Below are positions 1 through 8,828 of a DNA stretch of 64,000 bases, one piece after another. The first letter of the stretch is position 1; each line of letters opens with the position of its first letter. Origin of the DNA: JALOAT01 sp050179875. Its GTDB lineage: Bacteria; Pseudomonadota; Gammaproteobacteria; Thiohalomonadales; Thiohalomonadaceae. The position numbers and the translations under genes are program-made. The stretch spans positions 9,900 through 73,899 of the forward strand of contig JBFXES010000001.1 in NCBI GenBank assembly GCA_050179875.1, written 5' to 3'. Under the pieces are notes generated by a model. The model did no database searches, was not told the DNA's origin, and saw nothing but the letters and a program-made list of their open reading frames with translations.

Positions 1-2024
1 TTCACGCCCACGGGCGTCTTCACGCCGGTGGCGAGCATGTCGATGCGGTTCTTGATGGGCATCACCCAGGTGTTGGTCACCCCGGGCAGGCGCACCACCG
101 CATCCAGCTCGGCCTTGAGCTTGTCCGTGGTCATGCCGGGACGCCACTCATCGCGCGGCTTGAGCCGGATGGTGGTCTCCACCATGGTGAGCGGCGCCGG
201 ATCGGTGGCCGTTTCGGCGCGGCCGATCTTGCCGAACACCTGTGCCACCTCGGGCACGGTGCGGATGAGGCGATCGGTCTGTTGCAACAGCTCAGCGGCC
301 TTGCCCGGCGACAGCGCCGGAAAGGTGGTGGGCATGTAGAGCAGATCGCCCTCGTCCAGCTCCGGCATGAACTCGGAACCCAGCTTGTGCAGCGGCCATA
401 GGCCGCTGAGCGTGACCAGTGCGGCGGCGAGGAGCAGCGTGCCGGGACGTTTCAGTACCGCCGACACCACGGGACGGTAAGCGGCGATGAGGGCGCGATT
501 GACGGGATTCCTTTCCTCCGCAACCACCCCGCCGCGCACGAACCAGCCCATGAGCACCGGCACCAGCGTCACCGACAGTCCGGCCGCCGCCGCCATGGCG
601 TAGGTCTTGGTGTAGGCCAGCGGCGCGAACATGCGGCCTTCCTGCGCCTGCAAGGCGAACACCGGCAGGAAGCTGAAGGTGATGATGAGCAGCGAGAAGA
701 ACAGGGGCGGGCCCACCTCGGCGGAGGCGTTGCGCACCAGCTCCCACTGCGGCATGTGTGGATGCCGCTCGCGATGCTTGTGCACGTTTTCGATCATCAC
801 GATGGCCGCATCGACCATGGCGCCAATGGCAATGGCGATGCCGCCCAGGGACATGATGTTGGCATTGATGCCCTGGGCCTCCATGACGATGAAGGCGGCC
901 AGAATGCCGAGCGGCAGCGAGATCACCACCACCAGCGATGAGCGCGCGTGGAACAGGAACACGGCGCACACCAGCGCCACCACCACGAACTCCTCCACCA
1001 GCTTGCCTTCGAGATTGTCCACGGCCCGCTCGATGATCGCGGAGCGATCGTAGGTCTCCACCACCTCCACGCCCTCGGGCAGTCCGCGCTTGAGCTCGGC
1101 CATGCGCGCCTTCACCGCGGCGATGGTGCTGAGCGCGTTCTCGCCCCAGCGCATCACCACGATGCCGCCCACCACCTCGCCTTCGCCGTCCAGTTCGGCG
1201 ATGCCGCGGCGCATCTGCGGGCCGAGGCGCACCTCGGCGATATCGCCCAGCAGCACGGGCGTGCCGTCGGCCGACACCCGCAGGGGCACGCGCTTCAGGT
1301 CCTCCTGCGACTGCACATAGCCGCGCGCACGCACCATGTACTCGGCCTCGGCCATCTCCACGATGGAACCGCCCGTCTCCTGGTTCGCGGCGCGGATGGC
1401 GTCGCGCACGTGCGACAGCGGCAGACCGTAGGCGCGCAGCCGATCGGGATCGATCACCACCTGGTACTGGCGCACCATGCCGCCCACGGTGGCCACTTCC
1501 GACACGCCGGGCACGGTCTGCAACTCGTACTTGAGGAACCAGTCCTGCAGGCTGCGCAGTTGCGCGAGGTCGTGGCGACCGCTGCGATCCACCAGGGCGT
1601 ATTCGTACACCCAGCCCACGCCGGTGGCGTCGGGGCCGAGGGCGGAGCGCGCCGCCTCGGGCAGGCGCGGCGCGATCTGGGACAGGTACTCCAGCACCCG
1701 CGAGCGCGCCCAGTACAGGTCGGTGCCGTCGGCGAAGATCACGTACACATAGGAATCGCCGAACATGGAGTAGCCGCGCACCGTCTGCGCGCCGGGCACC
1801 GACAGCATGGCCGTGGCGAGCGGATAGGTGACCTGCTGCTCCACCACCTGGGGCGCCTGGCCCGGATAGCTGGTCTTGATGATCACCTGCACGTCGGAGA
1901 GATCGGGCAGGGCGTCCAGGGGCGTGGTGCGCAGCGCATGGATGCCCCAGCCGGCGAGCAGCACGGCCAGCATGAGCACCAGTACGCGGTTGCGGATGGA
2001 CCAGTCGATGAGGCGCGCGATCAC
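1..2024 (-). CDS. cusA: CusA/CzcA-type heavy-metal RND efflux pump, 3' end outside window
   Basis: Inner-membrane proton-driven pump of a tripartite Cu(I)/Ag(I) exporter. Read from a GTG at 2024, which overlaps the cusB stop as GTGA, so the two are translationally coupled. The frame stays open to the window edge (about 674 residues of a family normally near 1040). The N-terminus (IARLIDWSIRNRVLVL) is typical of the first transmembrane helix. The TM4 motif AIGAMVDAAIVMIEN, with the proton-relay Asp, matches the monovalent-metal (HME4) group. Substrate is inferred from this motif and from the CusF domains in the partner gene. The C-terminal half is not in the window. Confidence 0.95.
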   Translation of the reverse strand, partial: MIARLIDWSIRNRVLVLMLAVLLAGWGIHALRTTPLDALPDLSDVQVIIKTSYPGQAPQVVEQQVTYPLATAMLSVPGAQTVRGYSMFGDSYVYVIFADGTDLYWARSRVLEYLSQIAPRLPEAARSALGPDATGVGWVYEYALVDRSGRHDLAQLRSLQDWFLKYELQTVPGVSEVATVGGMVRQYQVVIDPDRLRAYGLPLSHVRDAIRAANQETGGSIVEMAEAEYMVRARGYVQSQEDLKRVPLRVSADGTPVLLGDIAEVRLGPQMRRGIAELDGEGEVVGGIVVMRWGENALSTIAAVKARMAELKRGLPEGVEVVETYDRSAIIERAVDNLEGKLVEEFVVVALVCAVFLFHARSSLVVVISLPLGILAAFIVMEAQGINANIMSLGGIAIAIGAMVDAAIVMIENVHKHRERHPHMPQWELVRNASAEVGPPLFFSLLIITFSFLPVFALQAQEGRMFAPLAYTKTYAMAAAAGLSVTLVPVLMGWFVRGGVVAEERNPVNRALIAAYRPVVSAVLKRPGTLLLAAALVTLSGLWPLHKLGSEFMPELDEGDLLYMPTTFPALSPGKAAELLQQTDRLIRTVPEVAQVFGKIGRAETATDPAPLTMVETTIRLKPRDEWRPGMTTDKLKAELDAVVRLPGVTNTWVMPIKNRIDMLATGVKTPVGV

Positions 2025-3760
2025 GGCCGTGGCCCTCCGCCGGCAGCGCGGATCGCGGCCAGCTCATAGGTGACGGCGTCGAGCTGACGCAGCTCGAACT
2101 CCACCGTGGTCCCCGGCGCGATGCCGTCCAGGCGCACGCCCGCGGCCGCGGTGAAATCCATGGTCATGGGCGGCCAGCCCAGATCGGGCATGGGCTCGTG
2201 GGTGATGGTGATGCGCCCGGCGGCGGCGTCGACGCCGTTCACCACGCCGCGACCGGCAAACCGTTTTGCCGTGTCCGCGGGCGCCCCCGTTGATGCGGGG
2301 GCGTTCTCCTGTGCTTCCGCTTTCGAAATGTTCGCGATGCGATAGCGGTACTGATCGAGCTGGTGCAGCTCGAAGCGCACGCGCGTACCCGGTGCGAAAG
2401 CCGACAGGTCCACATCCGCGGCCACGTCGAAGTCCATGGTCATGGCGGGCCAGCCCAGCTCGGCGATGGGGTCGTGGGTCATGCTGAGCTTGTGTTCACC
2501 GATGAGCTCTTCGATGGTGCCGTGGGCAGTCACCACCTTGAGCGGTTCCGCTTCCATGGCGGTCATGCGTTGCAGCGTGGCCTTGAGGTTGCTCTCGGAA
2601 TCGATGAGGAACTGCGCCGAGGTGACCACGCGATCGCCTTCGGCAAGGCCTTCCTCGATGGTTACGCGCTCGCCGGCCTCGAAACCGCTGCGCACCGCCA
2701 CCGGCTGGAAGCGGCCGTCGCCGCGCGCGAGCACCACGCGCTCGCCGCTGCCGGTGCGGATCAAGGCCTCGCGCGGGATGTGCAGGGCCTCGCGCGGTTC
2801 GGCGTGCACGGTGGCGCGGGCGTACATGTTGGGCTTGAGCGCGCCGTCCGGGTTGTCGAAGCGCAGGCGCAGGCGCAGGGTGCGGGTGGCGGGGTCGAGC
2901 GTCGGATAGATGTACTCCACGACGCCTGTCCACTCGCGCCCGGGCAGTGCAGGCACGGTGATGGTGGCGCGCTGACCCGGTGCGACCCAGGCCGCCTGGC
3001 GTTCGAACACGTCCGCCAGCACCCACACGCTGCCCAGGTCGGCGAGGACGACCGCGTCCGTGGCCGGCTGCACGAACACGCCTTCGCGCACGTTCAGTTC
3101 GGTGACCACGCCCGTCTGCGCGGCGTAAACCGGCACCTTCAGCAGGGTGCGGCCCGCGCGTTCGACCTCGCGGATGACGCTGTCCGCCACGCCCAGCGCC
3201 GCGAGTTTCTTGCGCGAACTCTCCACCAGCACGCGACGTCCGCCGCTGGCTCGCGCCTGCAACAGCTCGTCCTGGGCGATCACCAGTTCGGGCGAATAGA
3301 TGCGAAACAGCAGATCGCCCGCATCGACGCGATCGCCCACGGCGCGCACGGCAAGGTCTTCGATCCAGCCCTGCACGCGCACGTGCACGTGGGAGAGGCG
3401 GTTCTCGTCCCAGGCCACGTAGCCGACGGTGTCGATGGGCCGCGCGAGCTCGCCGCGCACCGCCGCGGCGGTGCGCACGCCGAGGGCGTTGGCGATCTCC
3501 GGCGCCACGGTCACGCGCGGCAGGCCGTCGCCCCGGGCCTCCTCGTCCTCGCCCTCGTACACCGGGATGTAGTCCATGCCCATCTCGTCCTTGGCCGGCG
3601 TGGGCGAGGTGATGGCCGGGTTCATGGGGTTGCGGTAGAACAGCACCTTGCGCTCGCCGCTCGCGACGGCCTGGTCGTGATCGGGCGCGAGGGCGCGCCC
3701 CGCGAGCAGGCCGCCGGCGAACAAGGCGACGGCGAGGATGGCAACGAGGGTCCGGTTCAT
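2021..3760 (-). CDS. cusB: CusB periplasmic adaptor with two C-terminal CusF domains
   Basis: Membrane-fusion subunit linking the CusA pump to an outer-membrane channel; 579 residues. Visible parts: N-terminal membrane anchor (1-22), heavy-metal-binding YRNPMNP...MGMDYIPVY segment (about 41-68), lipoyl/hairpin/beta-barrel adaptor core (about 80-400), then two tandem CusF-like OB folds. CusF copy 1 has H429, W437, M440, M442 and copy 2 has H521, W529, M532, M534, the full His-Trp-Met-Met Cu(I)/Ag(I) set in both. CusF is normally a separate chaperone or a single fusion. ATG start follows a short coupled ORF (ATGA). No CusC gene is seen upstream; it could lie past the left edge. Confidence 0.95.
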   Translation of the reverse strand: MNRTLVAILAVALFAGGLLAGRALAPDHDQAVASGERKVLFYRNPMNPAITSPTPAKDEMGMDYIPVYEGEDEEARGDGLPRVTVAPEIANALGVRTAAAVRGELARPIDTVGYVAWDENRLSHVHVRVQGWIEDLAVRAVGDRVDAGDLLFRIYSPELVIAQDELLQARASGGRRVLVESSRKKLAALGVADSVIREVERAGRTLLKVPVYAAQTGVVTELNVREGVFVQPATDAVVLADLGSVWVLADVFERQAAWVAPGQRATITVPALPGREWTGVVEYIYPTLDPATRTLRLRLRFDNPDGALKPNMYARATVHAEPREALHIPREALIRTGSGERVVLARGDGRFQPVAVRSGFEAGERVTIEEGLAEGDRVVTSAQFLIDSESNLKATLQRMTAMEAEPLKVVTAHGTIEELIGEHKLSMTHDPIAELGWPAMTMDFDVAADVDLSAFAPGTRVRFELHQLDQYRYRIANISKAEAQENAPASTGAPADTAKRFAGRGVVNGVDAAAGRITITHEPMPDLGWPPMTMDFTAAAGVRLDGIAPGTTVEFELRQLDAVTYELAAIRAAGGGPRP

Positions 3761-3927
3761 GGCCGCGCACCTCCGGCGTGGAGGCGTGCGCGACCGCCGT
3801 GGGCCTGCGCTGCATCAGGCAGGGACCGCAGCCAGGCGCCGCGCGCCTGGGCGGGATCGATAGCCGGGGAGATCCCGGACGTCAGGGGCCGGCCCGCGGA
3901 CAGGCGGCCCGAAAAACGGGTAGGCAT
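3757..3927 (-). CDS. 56-residue ORF coupled to cusB, unknown function
   Basis: Short frame beginning with ATG at 3927, seven bases after a clear AGGAG ribosome-binding site. Its TGA overlaps the cusB ATG (ATGA). The product is Arg/Ala/Gly-rich (MPTRFSGRLSAGRPL...), has no transmembrane segment or metal motif, and resembles nothing I recognise. The good ribosome-binding site plus stop-start overlap suggest it is translated and either couples or meters cusB translation. It could also be an unconserved leader ORF. Confidence 0.5.
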   Translation of the reverse strand: MPTRFSGRLSAGRPLTSGISPAIDPAQARGAWLRSLPDAAQAHGGRARLHAGGARP

Positions 3928-3978
3928 GACAACACTCCTGTACGGTCGTGGGAAAGGCGACGACGCGTCAGGGGTGTA

Positions 3979-4386
3979 TCAAATCAGCAGGACCCGGAAT
4001 CCGAGGGCGGGGGGAAAGGCGGGTAGGGGTGTCTGGGCGGCGAGCCGTGATGAACGGGCGGGATCGCCCGCGTCGACGGCCGGCAGACGCAGCAGCGGCG
4101 CCACCACGGCCAGCGCGGGATGGAGATCGCCATCGGAGACGGACGGCTTGGGTGCCGCCTGCTTCTCCACGGCGGAAAGCACCGGGCAGTCCTGGTCCAG
4201 GCAGCCCGTGTCCGCGGCGGCATCCGCCGCAGGGTGGTCCATGCCGCCGTGATGGCCGTGGTGTTCGTGCATGGCGGCGGGCGCCGGCGCAGGCGCTTCC
4301 GGCTGCGCTGTGGCGCAGGGCGGAAAGACCACCGTCAGCCAGACCAGGGTGAACAGGGTCACCCAGATCCTGGTGAAGCGGTGCAT
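3979..4386 (-). CDS. Exported His-rich small protein, head of the copper-efflux cluster
   Basis: 135 residues from the ATG at 4386; an in-frame GTG at 4410 is the alternative. Residues 1-27 form a signal peptide (MHRFTRIWVTLFTLVWLTVV then a PPCATA cleavage region). The mature part carries a His/Met cluster (HEHHGHHGGMDH) and a Cys pair (GCLDQDC), then a proline-rich tail ending FRVLLI. Position ahead of cusBA and the metal-ligand residues suggest a periplasmic copper-binding or copper-responsive protein, loosely CopL/CzcI-like. Family assignment is an inference; no enzyme motif is present. Confidence 0.6.
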   Translation of the reverse strand: MHRFTRIWVTLFTLVWLTVVFPPCATAQPEAPAPAPAAMHEHHGHHGGMDHPAADAAADTGCLDQDCPVLSAVEKQAAPKPSVSDGDLHPALAVVAPLLRLPAVDAGDPARSSRLAAQTPLPAFPPALGFRVLLI

Positions 4387-4410
4387 CTTGTTGCGCAGGC
4401 GGTGCAGCAC

Positions 4411-4569
4411 GTGAAAATCCGTCGCTGGAACGTCAGCCGATTATGTGTCCAGCCCGATGCGGCCGGCAAGCCCGGAGGGTCCGGCGCGTGATGGCGGCCG
4501 CATCGGCCCAAAGTCTTCAGAGCGCCGGGGGGAGCCCGGGGTTCCCGGCTCCGGCCGGACGCCGGTGGC
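4411..4569. other. Intergenic gap between the copper cluster and exoD
   Basis: No gene seen. It must hold the promoter of the minus-strand copper cluster. No convincing -35/-10 pair or MerR/CueR-type dyad was identified by eye. Confidence 0.4.
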
Positions 4570-5160
4570 TCAAAGCACCGCGAGCAGCGCCAGCGCAAAC
4601 GTCGCCCCCGTGACCGCGAAGGCGATCAAGGCCACCAGCCCGTCACCGGCGAGCAGGGCCAGGGAAAAGGCGAGCAGCGCTGCGCCGAGGCCGTTGGCGC
4701 TGAAGGGGATGAACTCCGAGGCAGGCATGGCCGCGGCCACCAGCAGGCAGGCGATGGCCACCGCATACGTGCCCGCGCCCTGGGTCAGCGCGGTGAGCCT
4801 GGGCCGCAGCAGGTGATCCACGAAGCGCGCGGGCCTGCGCATCCAGCCGACCGCCTTGCACAGCCGCTCGCGGGTGACGGAACGCTTCAGCATCCACTGC
4901 GGCAGCCACACGTATCTCCTTCCGAGCAGCAACTGCCCTGCGGTGAGCGCCACCAGCACGGCCATGAGCGTGGGCACGCCCGGGATGTCGCCGATCACCG
5001 GCGCCGACGTGATCAGGCCCGCGAGCAGGAGCAGGGGACTGAACGAGGTCCGTCCCACTTCTTCCAGGATCTCGCCCAGGGTGACCCGAGCGTCCGCGTC
5101 GACGGCCTGCTCCACCCGATCGAGCAGCTGTTCGAGATTGCGCACCTTGCCGGCAACCAT
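4570..5160 (-). CDS. exoD: ExoD-family membrane protein
   Basis: 196 residues from ATG 5160. An N-terminal amphipathic segment (LEQLLDRVEQAV...TLGEILEEVG) precedes the conserved PLLLLAGLITSAPVIGDIPGVPT block and GRRYVWLPQWML, both diagnostic of the exopolysaccharide-synthesis ExoD family; about four membrane segments follow. Biochemical role in the family is poorly defined (exopolysaccharide production, alkali tolerance in rhizobia). The ribosome-binding site at this ATG is weak, and the frame is open further upstream with only non-canonical residues. Divergent from the molybdoenzyme operon. Confidence 0.85.
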   Translation of the reverse strand: MVAGKVRNLEQLLDRVEQAVDADARVTLGEILEEVGRTSFSPLLLLAGLITSAPVIGDIPGVPTLMAVLVALTAGQLLLGRRYVWLPQWMLKRSVTRERLCKAVGWMRRPARFVDHLLRPRLTALTQGAGTYAVAIACLLVAAAMPASEFIPFSANGLGAALLAFSLALLAGDGLVALIAFAVTGATFALALLAVL

Positions 5161-5269
5161 GGAGTGAGCGAAGCACAGCTTTCCGAGCGCTGCCTGCCTC
5201 GATAGACGAATTCCATGCAGCGTGCGCGGGCGTAAGGATAAAGCGCATCGCTGTCGCTGCCTCCATGAA

Positions 5270-5302
5270 AATTCGCAATCACGCATGGCGCGGTTGCGAA
5301 TT
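5270..5302. promoter_or_regulatory. Inverted repeat in the exoD/molybdoenzyme divergent promoter region
   Basis: Perfect 9-bp arms AATTCGCAA (5270-5278) and TTGCGAATT (5294-5302), 15 bases apart, so the centres lie about two helical turns apart. This is the only strong dyad in the 273-base divergent gap and is a plausible operator for the plus-strand operon, exoD, or both. The regulator is unknown. Confidence 0.5.
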
Positions 5303-5433
5303 CTCAATGAGCACCTGCATGAACGCTTGGTAATTTCCTTAGCCAATCCGTTTCACGAACTGCATCGTTTCTTCAGACGAGCCGATTTTCTCTTCCTCAC
5401 AAGGGAAGAGCTTGACCACCAGAGGAGTGAATC

Positions 5434-8217
5434 ATGACCTGGGCGTTCCCACGCCTGTCCCGTCGTGCGTTTCTGAAAACGACGGGATGCGGCGCCGCCG
5501 GCCTTTCCCTGCTGAAACCGTCCAGCCTCATCGGCAAGACCGCAGATGCCGAAGACCTCGTCGAGCAAAGCTACAGCATCTGCAATTTCTGCTCGTCCCT
5601 TTGCAACCTGCGCGTCACCACGCGCACGGTGAACGGCGTCAAGCGCATCACCAAGCTGGACGGCAATCCCAACTCCACGCTCAACCGCGGAAAGATCTGC
5701 GCGCGCGGTCAGTCTGGCCTGCGCCAGACCTATGACAGCGATCGTTTGAAGACACCCCTCATCCGCGTCGCGGGCAGCAAGCGCGGCGAATGGGCTTTCC
5801 GCGCCGCCACCTGGGACGAGGCCTGGGAGTACATCGCCCAGCGCAACAAGGAAAAGGCGATCCACCCTTCCGAGTGGACCATGGTGGGCGGCTGGACCTC
5901 CTGCGTGTTCTACATGAACTGGGCCGTGCCCTTCGCCATGGCCAACCAGGTGCCCAACATCGTCGCCTCGCCCATGCAGCATTGCGTGACCACCGGACAC
6001 CTGGGCACCGATCTCGTCACCGGCAACTTCAACATCCATGACGAGGTGCTGCCGGACTACGACAACGCGCGCTACATCCTGTTCGTGGCCAACAACGCCT
6101 CCATCGGCGCCGTCTCCACCTGCCGCATGGTGCGCTTCGCCACCGGCCGCAAGCGCGGCGCCAAGGTGGTGGCGCTGGACTCGCGCCTCTCGGAGACGGC
6201 GGCGAAAGCGGACGAATGGATCGCCATCCGGCCCGGCACGGATCTCGATTTCCTGCTGGCCATGATGAAGGTGATGATGGAAGAGGGCCATTACGACGCC
6301 CTGTTCCTCAAGCGTCACTCCAACATGCCGTTCCTCGTCCATCGCGACGACGAAGGCGAATGGCACCTCGCGCTTGATGCGCAGGGCCGCCCGCGCGTGG
6401 TCGCCGAGGGCACCCGTCGCGTCCATACCCTGCCCGCCTACAGCAACGCCAATGCCGTGGACGTCGAGGGCGCGAGCGTGGATGCCGCGCTGCACGCGCC
6501 GGACGGCCTGCGCGTGGACGGGCGCGAAGTGATCACCGTTTTCCAGGCGCAACTCCGGGAACTGGCGCAATACACGCCGGAGTGGGCCTCCCGGAGCACC
6601 GGCGTTCCCGCGGAGACCATTGCGCGCATCGCCCGCGAGTTCGGCACCACGCGCCCGGCCATCGTGGATCCGGGCTGGCACGGCGCGCGCTACGGCAACA
6701 TGATGATGCTGCGCCGGGTGCAGGCCATGATCCAGGCGCTCACCGGCGGCATCGACAAGGAAGGCGGCTGGATGATGAGCGGCGAGTTCCATCACAAGGC
6801 CGCCAGCATGATCAAGGCGCAGGCCAAGGGCCACGATGCGGGCCCGCCTCTGGCCGCGCTCGCCGGCATGCACTTCGCGCGCATGGTGATCGGCACCTTC
6901 AGCAACGGCGCCAACTTCTCCCATGGCCGGCCGGGTTGGGCCTGGGCCTATAGCGCGCAGCAGAAGGCGGAAGGAAAGCCCTACGTGGCCCTGCCCGTGA
7001 TGGCGGATACCGGCCTGCTGGAATCGGTGCGCGGCAAGCTGGATTACGAAGGCGAGCCGTACAAGACCCGCGCCTTCCTGATCAATGCCGCCAACCCGGT
7101 GCGTCACTACTATCCGGACAGCCGCTGGAAGGACATCCTGGGGCACGAGAACGTGGAACTGGTGGTGGCCATCGACGTGCTCCCTTCGGACACCGCCGCC
7201 TATGCCGACGTGATCCTGCCCAACAGCAGTTACCTGGAGCGTGACGAACCCGTGCTGTACGGCAACGGCGTCAACCACGACCTGGCGCTGACCACACGCT
7301 ATGCCGCCATCGAGCCCATGTACGACACGGAAGAGACGCCGGACATGCTGCTCAAGATGACCCGGATCATCAGCGGCAACGAAGACGGCTTCCTGGAATG
7401 GGTGGAAAAGCTCACCGGCCTGCCGGCCGCGGAGGTGAAGGCCGCCTACGCGCGCCGCAACCAGCCCGGCGTGAAGGGCGCGTTTTCTGCCGCCTGCCGC
7501 GAGGTGTCGTTCAACCAGGCGGCGAAACGCCTCGGCACGTCCGCCCAGGAGATCGACCTGGCGCTGCGCGCCCGCGGCGTGCTCATGGAGGAACCGCGCG
7601 AGGAATTGCTCAAGCACACCGCCATGCCGCGCGTGCTGCCGCTGCCCACCGACTCGGGCCGCATCGAGTTCTTCAGCCCGCTGTTCCACGGCCTGCGCCA
7701 AGGCGGCGCGCGCCAGCCCAATTTCTCCGTGCTCGCCACCCACATCCCTGCCCAGTGCCGCGGCATGACGCCGACGCACGAGCCGTTGGAGAAGGACGAG
7801 TTCTATTTCACCTACGGCAAGTCGCCCACGGTGTCCTACGCCTCCACCAACAGCAACAACCCGGTGCTGGCGGCGATCAACGAATTCAAGCAGGACATCT
7901 ACACCGGCATCTGGATCCATCCCGAGCGCGCCCAGGCCCTGGGCCTGCGCACCGGTGATCGCATCCGCCTCACCAACACCCGCTCGGGACAGCAGGCGGA
8001 CGGCAAGGTCTACGTGACGCGCCAGGTGCACCGCGAGGCCCTGTTCCTGTACTCGTCGTTCGGCGCGGAGAACAAGGCGCTCACGCGCGCCCACGGCATC
8101 GGCACCGCCACCAGCAAGCTGATCCCCTATGACGTGGAACCGGTGGTGGCCGGTTTTCGCTCCCAGGAGTTCACCGTCAAGGTGACCAGGCTGAACGAGA
8201 AAGGAGGTGTGGCATGA
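5434..8217 (+). CDS. Periplasmic molybdopterin oxidoreductase catalytic subunit (PsrA/PhsA/TtrA superfamily)
   Basis: 927 residues. A Tat signal (SRRAFLKTT, residues 9-17) directs a folded enzyme to the periplasm. An N-terminal [4Fe-4S] site has Cys50, Cys53, Cys57 and Cys89 (C-x2-C-x3-C-x31-C). Molybdopterin dinucleotide-binding domains fill the rest (ADVILPNSSYLERDEP; C-terminal beta-barrel from about 800). Cys184 in SPMQHC is the likely Mo ligand. AGGAG precedes ATG. Family members act on polysulfide, thiosulfate, tetrathionate, arsenic or selenium oxyanions. With NrfD and ferredoxin partners it should exchange electrons with quinone. The substrate cannot be settled from sequence; a sulfur compound is most likely given the apparent lifestyle. 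Confidence 0.9.
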   Translation: MTWAFPRLSRRAFLKTTGCGAAGLSLLKPSSLIGKTADAEDLVEQSYSICNFCSSLCNLRVTTRTVNGVKRITKLDGNPNSTLNRGKICARGQSGLRQTYDSDRLKTPLIRVAGSKRGEWAFRAATWDEAWEYIAQRNKEKAIHPSEWTMVGGWTSCVFYMNWAVPFAMANQVPNIVASPMQHCVTTGHLGTDLVTGNFNIHDEVLPDYDNARYILFVANNASIGAVSTCRMVRFATGRKRGAKVVALDSRLSETAAKADEWIAIRPGTDLDFLLAMMKVMMEEGHYDALFLKRHSNMPFLVHRDDEGEWHLALDAQGRPRVVAEGTRRVHTLPAYSNANAVDVEGASVDAALHAPDGLRVDGREVITVFQAQLRELAQYTPEWASRSTGVPAETIARIAREFGTTRPAIVDPGWHGARYGNMMMLRRVQAMIQALTGGIDKEGGWMMSGEFHHKAASMIKAQAKGHDAGPPLAALAGMHFARMVIGTFSNGANFSHGRPGWAWAYSAQQKAEGKPYVALPVMADTGLLESVRGKLDYEGEPYKTRAFLINAANPVRHYYPDSRWKDILGHENVELVVAIDVLPSDTAAYADVILPNSSYLERDEPVLYGNGVNHDLALTTRYAAIEPMYDTEETPDMLLKMTRIISGNEDGFLEWVEKLTGLPAAEVKAAYARRNQPGVKGAFSAACREVSFNQAAKRLGTSAQEIDLALRARGVLMEEPREELLKHTAMPRVLPLPTDSGRIEFFSPLFHGLRQGGARQPNFSVLATHIPAQCRGMTPTHEPLEKDEFYFTYGKSPTVSYASTNSNNPVLAAINEFKQDIYTGIWIHPERAQALGLRTGDRIRLTNTRSGQQADGKVYVTRQVHREALFLYSSFGAENKALTRAHGIGTATSKLIPYDVEPVVAGFRSQEFTVKVTRLNEKGGVA

Positions 8218-8828
8218 CCCGTTACGCCATGGTCATCGACCTCAATACCTGCGTGGGCTGCAACGCCTGCATGGCCGCCTGCGCCATGGAGAACCAGACG
8301 CCCGTCTGGAAGGGCCAGTGGCGCACCTACGTGCACGACAAGGAGATCGGCTCCGGCGAGGACGTGCATCGGCGCTTCTTCCCGCGCCTGTGCAATCACT
8401 GCGACAACGCGCCCTGCCTGTCCGTGTGCCCGACGGGCGCCACCTATCGCCTCGACAACGGCATCATCAAGGTGGACGAGTCCCGCTGCATGGGCTGTCG
8501 CGCCTGCGCCATGGCCTGTCCCTACAACGCGCGCATCGAGGTCACCTACGCCGACGTCGCCAAGGGGCGCGAGTTCTACGGCACCGACTATCGCCGCAAG
8601 AACCCCAGCATGGACAAGTGCACCTTCTGCGACCACCGCGTGGCCGAGGGGCGCAAGCCCGCCTGCGTGGAGACCTGCGTGGGTTCGGCGCGCATGTTCG
8701 GCGATCTGCACGACCCCAATGACCCGGTGGCGCAACTGGTCGCCAGCGGCGTGGCGCAGCCCCTGATGCCCCATCTCGGCACCAGGCCGCACGTGTTCTA
8801 CATCGGTGATCTCAAGAGGAAGGGCTGA
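8214..8828 (+). CDS. Four-cluster [4Fe-4S] electron-transfer subunit (PsrB/TtrB/NrfC type)
   Basis: 204 residues. The start overlaps the upstream stop as ATGA. Four Cys sets are visible: CVGCNACMAAC near residue 13; CNHCDNAPC...C; CMGCRACAMAC; and CTFCDHRVAEGRKPAC...C. This is the standard layout for a periplasmic ferredoxin that wires a molybdenum subunit to an NrfD quinone site. No signal peptide of its own, so it should be co-exported with the Tat-tagged catalytic subunit. Confidence 0.93.
   Translation: MTRYAMVIDLNTCVGCNACMAACAMENQTPVWKGQWRTYVHDKEIGSGEDVHRRFFPRLCNHCDNAPCLSVCPTGATYRLDNGIIKVDESRCMGCRACAMACPYNARIEVTYADVAKGREFYGTDYRRKNPSMDKCTFCDHRVAEGRKPACVETCVGSARMFGDLHDPNDPVAQLVASGVAQPLMPHLGTRPHVFYIGDLKRKG

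Noticed and set aside
292..2067. A 591-codon minus-strand frame over the CusA gene
   Set aside because: It is Arg/Gly/His-rich noise in the wrong frame. The true CusA frame starts at the GTG at 2024 and shows RND motifs.
5353..8094. A 913-codon minus-strand open frame antisense to the molybdoenzyme catalytic gene
   Set aside because: GC-rich third positions on the plus strand create long antisense frames. The product is His/Gly/Arg-rich with no domain, while the plus-strand frame is a complete enzyme.
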